The notes under the pieces: model-generated
What the model saw: the letters and a program-made list of their open reading frames with translations, nothing else
Database searches by the model: none
What the model was told of the DNA's origin: nothing
Shown here: positions 6,161 through 9,151 of the stretch, piece by piece
How positions within the stretch are numbered: the first letter of the stretch is position 1
How the letters are laid out: the number at the start of each line of letters is the position of its first letter
DNA from: JACQNR01 sp049515175
GTDB lineage: Bacteria; Acidobacteriota; Terriglobia; UBA7540
Assembly: GCA_049515175.1 (NCBI GenBank)
Contig: JBEKUI010000199.1
Span: forward strand, 1 to 9,151
Direction: 5' to 3'
DNA length: 9,151 nucleotides
Program-made: the position numbers and the translations under genes

Positions 6161-6985
6161 TTGAAATTTGATCAAATTGGTTATTGGTCCGAGATAAAGC
6201 TCGACATTATAAAGGCATATGCCGTGGAGTACTCCAAAATCCTCAGCGCCCGCAAACAGGCGTCTCTCTACCACGTCTACATCGACGCCTTTGCTGGTGC
6301 GGGCATCCACATTTCAAGGGAGACCGGAAAGTTGGTGCCTGGGAGCCCGCTGAATGCCCTGGAGGTCCAACCTCCTTTCAGGGAGTACCACTTCATTGAT
6401 CTGGACGGTGGGAAGGTCGCGTTTCTGAAAGCGACCGTGGGTGACAGGAGGGACGTTCATTTCTATGAGGGCGATTGCAACGTAAAGCTGCTCACCGAGG
6501 TATTCCCACAGGTAAAGTATTCTGACTATCGCCGTGGTTTATGCCTACTCGATCCGTACGGCCTGCATCTGAAGTGGACTGTCCTTCAGGAGGCAGCACG
6601 CATGAAGAGCGTGGAGGTCTTTCTGAACTTCCCCGTTGCGGACATGAATCGAAATGTCTTTTGGCGTCACCCCGAAGGTGTGGACGAAGGCGACATCACT
6701 AGAATGAACGAATTCTGGGGCGACGATTCTTGGAAGAACGTTGCTTACGGAACCGTTCCCACACTTTTCGGCCCGCTAGAGGAGAAAGCCGGCGTGGAGG
6801 ACGTGGCCAAGGGATTCGAACGTAGGTTAAGGGAAATAGCTGGCTTCGAATACGTGGCAAATCCCATTCCAATGCGAAACACGAAGGGCGTTACCCTCTA
6901 CTACCTCTTCTTCGCATCACAGAAGCCTGTGGCCAAGAAGATAGTCGATGCTATATTTGACAAGTACAGAGGTCGGATGGGGTAG
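6161..6985 (+). CDS. tcmP: TcmP, three-Cys-motif partner protein (methyltransferase-like)
   Basis: 274-residue protein of the three-Cys-motif partner family, whose function is not established. The layout looks like a Rossmann-type SAM methyltransferase: YIDAFAGAG at residues 40-48 resembles the SAM-binding motif I, HFIDLDGGKVAFL at 77-89 an acidic loop after strand 2, YEGDCN at 102-107, and LLDPYG at 129-134 a DPPY-like catalytic motif IV; FLNFP and TLYYLFF supply later strands. Nucleic-acid methylation is therefore an inference. The start is TTG with a Shine-Dalgarno GAAGGG (6148-6153) 7 bases upstream; the frame is open back to 6074 but has no ATG or GTG. The next gene begins 3 bases after the stop. 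Codon use (TTA, ATA, AGG) is less GC-biased than that of the left-hand genes, suggesting acquisition. Confidence 0.85.
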   Translation: MKFDQIGYWSEIKLDIIKAYAVEYSKILSARKQASLYHVYIDAFAGAGIHISRETGKLVPGSPLNALEVQPPFREYHFIDLDGGKVAFLKATVGDRRDVHFYEGDCNVKLLTEVFPQVKYSDYRRGLCLLDPYGLHLKWTVLQEAARMKSVEVFLNFPVADMNRNVFWRHPEGVDEGDITRMNEFWGDDSWKNVAYGTVPTLFGPLEEKAGVEDVAKGFERRLREIAGFEYVANPIPMRNTKGVTLYYLFFASQKPVAKKIVDAIFDKYRGRMG

Positions 6986-6988
6986 AGC

Positions 6989-7717
6989 ATGGCCGCGAAG
7001 TCGGCAATCGAGTGGACGGAATCCACGTGGAATCCGCTCACGGGATGCACGAAGATCAGCCCCGGGTGCAAGCATTGCTACGCAGAACGGATGGCGCTGC
7101 GACTCCAAGCCATGGGTCAGCCTAACTACGCGAATGGCTTCGTCTTGACCCTCCACGAAAACGCCCTGGAGCTGCCTCTGAAGTGGAAGAAGCCCCAGAC
7201 CATCTTCGTAAATTCCATGAGCGACCTTTTCCACAAAGCAGTGCCGTTGGACTTCATCCGCAAGACTTTTGAAGTCATGTGTCGCGCCGACTGGCATCGA
7301 TTTCAGGTTTTAACAAAGAGATCAGACCGCCTCTTGGAACTTTCTCCCAGCCTCCCATGGCGGCCTCACATCTGGATGGGTGTTAGCGTGGAGAACCTCG
7401 ACTACGCGTTCCGAATTGAACACCTTCGCAAGACGGGGGCCACTGTTAAGTTCCTTTCGCTCGAACCGCTCCTCAGCCCATTGCCTGGCCTGGATCTCGA
7501 CGGGATTGACTGGGTGATCGCGGGCGGTGAATCCGGCCCGCGCGCGCGCCCGATGGACCCATCATGGGTTTTCGAGATCCGCGATCAGTGCCATCAGAAG
7601 GGAGTCCCCTTTTTCTTCAAGCAGTGGGGTGGCACGAGGAAGAAGAAATCGGGGCGAGAACTGGAAGGCAGAACTTGGGATGAGATGCCCGCCTCGGCCT
7701 TGGCTGTCGCCCTCTGA
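6989..7717 (+). CDS. DUF5131 / phage Gp37-Gp68-like protein, the three-Cys-motif partner of TcmP
   Basis: 242-residue protein of the DUF5131 family, known from phages and bacterial accessory regions and regularly found beside TcmP. The start IEWTESTWNPLTGC (residues 7-20) leads into the three cysteines Cys20, Cys27 and Cys30 (CX6CX2CYA), which could hold an iron-sulfur cluster; the spacing is not the classical radical SAM CX3CX2C. Other family blocks are SMSDLFH (76-82), QVLTKRSDRL (106-115), GVSVEN (131-136), FLSLEPLL (155-162), AGGESGPRARPM (178-189), FFFKQWGG (208-215) and WDEMP (230-234), so it is full length. It starts three bases after the tcmP stop and in the same frame, so the two are surely cotranscribed. 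The activity is unknown; modification of a nucleic acid together with TcmP is a reasonable guess. Confidence 0.87.
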   Translation: MAAKSAIEWTESTWNPLTGCTKISPGCKHCYAERMALRLQAMGQPNYANGFVLTLHENALELPLKWKKPQTIFVNSMSDLFHKAVPLDFIRKTFEVMCRADWHRFQVLTKRSDRLLELSPSLPWRPHIWMGVSVENLDYAFRIEHLRKTGATVKFLSLEPLLSPLPGLDLDGIDWVIAGGESGPRARPMDPSWVFEIRDQCHQKGVPFFFKQWGGTRKKKSGRELEGRTWDEMPASALAVAL

Positions 7718-7741
7718 CGCCGGCTGGCGCACGCCCTTGGG
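7718..7741 (+). repeat. 24-base direct repeat, copy 1 (after the DUF5131 stop)
   Basis: This begins immediately after the TGA of the DUF5131 gene and matches 9026-9049 at 22 of 24 positions, the two differences being adjacent. Its first part, CGCC-GGCT-GGCG, can form a small 4-base hairpin. A shorter relative lies at 8661-8676. All three are in the same orientation. Confidence 0.7.
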
Positions 7742-7753
7742 GTCTGCGATGAT

Positions 7754-8344
7754 TCAATCCATTGCGCCTAAGGCGTTAGTGGAGGGCTGTTTGCCCTCCA
7801 TCCACAGAAATTTGTCGAGCTGCTTCCGCCCGATGCTTGTGAGGCCGAAATGTGATCTGAACTTGTCAACGATAGCAAGGAAGTTTTCGTAATCGCGCAA
7901 TTCCTCTCTGCGAAACGAAGCGAAATTGAATTGCTTCTGGTATCCAGAGAGGAGCATATCCACCGTGCTGTCGTATATCTGATAAAGTTCCGGCTGATGC
8001 CAGCTACAGTACTTGGTTGCAAACGACAGCAAGAAAGGTTTTCTATTGGGATTAACACCCGCAATTTTTTCGACCAGTGAACAATCTCCCCGGCGCAATG
8101 GTTCGTCGATTTTAAGGTCGACAATTTGCTTCGCAACCTTCTGCACGTTGTAGACGTTGGTGCTGTACAACCGGTTGAGGACAATTGTCTTGACGAGCAC
8201 CTGCGCGTAGTCTGTGTTGGCGGGCCACTGTTGGAAAACCAGCCCAACAGCGGGTTCATTAAAGCGTTCACTGCGGTCAAATTCGCGAATTCGCCCCTGA
8301 ACGTAGTCAAGGGTCGGTGGAGTGAGGTTTATGCTCGGTTCCAT
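7754..8344 (-). CDS. Uncharacterised protein, possibly OGG-fold (DNA glycosylase-like)
   Basis: 196-residue soluble, mainly helical protein with no signal peptide or membrane segment. I do not recognise it firmly. The block FLLSFATKYCSWH (104-116), the YQIYDSTVDMLL that follows (121-132) and the C-terminal KQLDKFLWMEGK (175-186) recall bacterial proteins annotated as OGG-fold (8-oxoguanine glycosylase-like), with a central 'folding' helix region VLVKTIVLNRLYSTNV (49-64). Lys111 and Asp125 are candidate functional residues, but I cannot place a catalytic Lys/Asp pair by the known glycosylase spacing. The ATG at 8344 is chosen because it follows a perfect -10 box by 6 bases. The gene runs towards the tcmP-DUF5131 operon; the stops are 36 bases apart. 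The low-GC style of its codons fits the accessory region. Confidence 0.7.
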   Translation of the reverse strand: MEPSINLTPPTLDYVQGRIREFDRSERFNEPAVGLVFQQWPANTDYAQVLVKTIVLNRLYSTNVYNVQKVAKQIVDLKIDEPLRRGDCSLVEKIAGVNPNRKPFLLSFATKYCSWHQPELYQIYDSTVDMLLSGYQKQFNFASFRREELRDYENFLAIVDKFRSHFGLTSIGRKQLDKFLWMEGKQPSTNALGAMD

Positions 8345-8350
8345 TCGGGC

Positions 8351-8356
8351 ATTATA
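8351..8356 (-). promoter_or_regulatory. -10 box of a probable leaderless promoter
   Basis: Read on the minus strand this is a perfect TATAAT, followed by the 6 bases GCCCGA and then the ATG at 8344. The expected transcription start therefore falls on the A of the start codon, which would give a leaderless mRNA. No convincing -35 box lies 16-18 bases upstream, and no Shine-Dalgarno is present. Confidence 0.55.
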
Positions 8357-8412
8357 CTAGTCTTCCAGGCCGGCGAACACCCTCGCGCACCACCGTGAGG
8401 AAGGGCGTTTGC

Positions 8413-8460
8413 TTCGCCTCCGTCAGGGGGCCGCAACGTCACAGACCTGAGGAAGCGAGG
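8413..8460. repeat. Imperfect inverted repeat upstream of the small ORF
   Basis: Bases 8413-8427 and 8446-8460 pair imperfectly (TTCGCCTCCGTCAGG against CCTGAGGAAGCGAGG), with about 12 pairs, two mismatches and one bulged G. The loop is 18 bases. It lies 13 bases before the ATG of the 54-residue ORF and may be a decayed palindromic repeat or a leader hairpin. Confidence 0.35.
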
Positions 8461-8473
8461 TCGTATTCAAAAC

Positions 8474-8638
8474 ATGGGCAAGGGTTTCTCGAAGGAGCAG
8501 GTGTTAAAAATGCTTCGCGATGCAGTGGAAGCAGAGGCGAAACATCCGCCGCTTGTAGTGCCGCGAAACGCGCTCAAGAAGCTGAAGAAGGCGGAGAAGC
8601 TGAGGAAGGCGAAGAATAAATCATCATCAAAGGATTAA
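8474..8638 (+). CDS. Small basic protein of 54 residues, hypothetical
   Basis: A short frame with a coherent helical, lysine-rich product that starts MGKGFSKEQVLKML and continues RDAVEAEAKHPPLVVPRNA. Its second half is nearly continuous in lysine (LKKLKKAEKLRKAKNKSSSKD). The N-terminal half looks like an amphipathic helix and the basic tail could bind nucleic acid. I do not recognise a family. The upstream purine-rich sequence GAGGAAGCGAGG ends 13 bases before the ATG, far for a ribosome binding site, and no promoter is evident. It is divergent from the 196-residue gene with a 129-base gap. Low-complexity composition means it could be chance; the overlapping longer frame from 8395 looks worse because its residues are compositionally random. 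Confidence 0.4.
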   Translation: MGKGFSKEQVLKMLRDAVEAEAKHPPLVVPRNALKKLKKAEKLRKAKNKSSSKD

Positions 8639-8660
8639 CAGTTTTGGGCGAAGCCGGATG

Positions 8661-8676
8661 GGCGGCTGGCGCAGAC
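8661..8676 (+). repeat. Partial copy 2 of the direct repeat
   Basis: GGCGGCTGGCGCAGAC matches 9027-9042 at 15 of 16 positions. The downstream CCCTTGGG half of the repeat is absent here. A 7-base inverted repeat AGACATC-GTTTCTT-GATGTCT starts within it and extends to 8693. Confidence 0.6.
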
Positions 8677-8710
8677 ATCGTTTCTTGATGTCTTCGAATC
8701 AGGGATGGTA

Positions 8711-8754
8711 GCGTCCACCTTCAGGTGGACAGATGCCGACCTAAAGGTCGACGC
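8711..8754. repeat. Double hairpin bounded by GCGTC / GACGC
   Basis: GTCCACCT-TC-AGGTGGAC (8713-8730) is an 8-base stem with a 2-base loop; CGACCT-AA-AGGTCG (8737-8750) is a 6-base stem with a 2-base loop. GCGTC at 8711 and GACGC at 8750 form an outer inverted repeat, so the unit is nearly symmetric. It is preceded by GTAGCG, a boundary shared with the other hairpins in this block. Confidence 0.75.
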
Positions 8755-8755
8755 G

Positions 8756-8803
8756 TGGATTCCCGCTCCCCGTTTTCACGGGGACAAGCTTCGCGGGAAT
8801 GAC
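8756..8803. repeat. Nested hairpin with ATTCCCGC / GCGGGAAT arms
   Basis: The outer arms ATTCCCGC (8759-8766) and GCGGGAAT (8793-8800) pair perfectly. Inside, CCCCGT-TTTC-ACGGGG (8768-8783) forms a second stem. The outer arms resemble the ATTCCC...GGGAAT intergenic repeats known from other bacteria (for example dRS3 of Neisseria); kinship is an inference. Confidence 0.7.
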
Positions 8804-8829
8804 CAAGGCGGTCGCGACGCGGAAACCGT

Positions 8830-8848
8830 CGGCGAGCATAGCTCGCCG
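8830..8848. repeat. Hairpin CGGCGAGC-ATA-GCTCGCCG
   Basis: A perfect 8-base stem with a 3-base loop. On the minus strand it is preceded by TGTAG, so it shares the TGTAGSG boundary of the neighbouring units but in opposite orientation. Confidence 0.75.
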
Positions 8849-8875
8849 CTACAATGGCGGGTGGTCCGGCGGGGT

Positions 8876-8899
8876 GTAGGGGCGGTTCACGAACCGCCC
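8876..8899. repeat. Hairpin GGGCGGTTC-AC-GAACCGCCC with GTAG boundary
   Basis: A 9-base perfect stem with a 2-base loop, directly preceded by GTAG (8876-8879). The stretch around it, 8640-9048, contains no gene I can support. Confidence 0.75.
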
Positions 8900-8968
8900 A
8901 ACGAGGGCGCAGGCTGAACGAATCGCCAGTCCCTTCCTTTCCTGCGTCAGGGCAGGCTCCGACCGGCG

Positions 8969-9019
8969 GTAGGGGCAGGTCTCAGACCTGCCCTGGGCGG
9001 GTTTGAAACCCGCCCCTAC
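8969..9019. repeat. Tandem pair of 10-base palindromes bounded by GTAGG / CCTAC
   Basis: GGGCAGGTCT-C-AGACCTGCCC (8973-8993) and GGGCGGGTTT-G-AAACCCGCCC (8995-9015) are two perfect 10-base stems with single-base centres, one base apart. GTAGG at 8969 and CCTAC at 9015-9019 close the pair as inverted ends. It is the most regular unit in this block. Confidence 0.85.
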
Positions 9020-9025
9020 AAAGAT

Positions 9026-9049
9026 CGCCGGCTGGCGCAGACCCTTGGG
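9026..9049 (+). repeat. 24-base direct repeat, copy 3 (next to the IS end)
   Basis: Matches 7718-7741 at 22 of 24 positions, same orientation. Its last base touches the presumed left end of the insertion sequence, so the element may have inserted into this repeat. Confidence 0.7.
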
Positions 9050-9151
9050 AGCCTGTCTCAAAACTCGGAGTGTGGAAGGTGGAGTGCTAAGTGAATCAGC
9101 ATGAGCCAAGAGATACGAGCCAACTACGATCAGATCGATTTGCTACCGCAG
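9049..9151 (+). mobile_element. Left end of an insertion sequence, probably IS1182 family, cut by the window edge
   Basis: A transposase-like start codon at 9101 and an IS-like terminus beginning GAGCCTGTCTCAAAACTCG near 9049 suggest the left end of an element. The right end is outside the window, so the inverted repeat and target duplication cannot be confirmed. The 5' leader contains four loose 7-base units starting AGTG or AAGG (9069-9096). Confidence 0.5.
9101..9151 (+). CDS. Transposase N-terminus, IS1182-like, 3' truncated by window
   Basis: Seventeen codons read MSQEIRANYDQIDLLPQ and remain open at the edge. The pattern I-R-x-x-Y-x-x-x-x-L-L-P is how IS1182-type (DDE) transposases commonly begin. 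The family catalytic residues are not in the window. Upstream there is no strong Shine-Dalgarno. Confidence 0.55.
   Translation, partial: MSQEIRANYDQIDLLPQ

Noticed and set aside
6041..6310. 89-residue minus-strand frame at the tcmP start
   Set aside because: Overlaps the conserved TcmP N-terminus and has no homology-like pattern.
7768..8310. 180-residue alternative minus-strand frame over the 196-residue gene
   Set aside because: Serine/threonine-rich random composition; the other frame has coherent helical sequence and a promoter placed at its start.
8395..8619. 74-residue frame on the plus strand overlapping the small ORF
   Set aside because: Its composition is that of a shifted reading of the lysine-rich ORF (Glu/Ala-rich tail), with no helix pattern or ribosome site.
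8849..9109. 86-residue frame on the minus strand
   Set aside because: It is a translation of the GTAGGGGC hairpin repeats; frames of this type recur wherever the repeats do and show no domain.

Overview
The window is high-GC bacterial chromosome and most probably comes from Acidobacteriota. This rests on an inference from several signs together: a complete TrmFO-XerC pair, two genes of the futalosine menaquinone pathway, intergenic DNA filled with short-period repeats and palindromes, and an IS1182-like transposase start at the right edge. No rRNA, tRNA or CRISPR was seen.

Left half (1-5607), ordinary chromosome, all genes on the + strand. A 5'-truncated trmFO (folate-dependent tRNA U54 methylation) overlaps xerC (dimer-resolving tyrosine recombinase) by 8 bases. 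After a 163-base gap with a good sigma70-type promoter come mqnA and mqnC, which encode the first and a later step of menaquinone synthesis through futalosine. Next is a MarR-family regulator followed by a nitroreductase. Matching palindromes lie before both genes, so the regulator probably controls itself and the nitroreductase.

Middle (about 5608-6160), no gene. This stretch is a patchwork of short tandem arrays, nearly all with a 7-base period but each with its own consensus. Shorter tracts of the same kind occur in the xerC-mqnA gap and inside the 3' end of trmFO, where they encode the protein's tail.

Right part (6161-9151), accessory region with a less GC-biased gene. It holds a two-gene operon: TcmP (three-Cys-motif partner, methyltransferase-like fold) and its usual partner, a DUF5131 / phage Gp37-Gp68 protein with a C-X6-C-X2-C motif. 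A convergent 196-residue gene with possible similarity to OGG-fold proteins follows, then a 54-residue basic ORF. After that come about 450 bases packed with perfect hairpins, several bounded by GTAGSG, and finally the left end of an insertion sequence. A 24-base direct repeat sits just after the DUF5131 stop and again at the IS boundary. The TcmP-DUF5131 pair with the convergent gene is the best candidate here for an uncharacterised system, possibly nucleic-acid modification or defence; that role is a hypothesis, not something the sequence proves.
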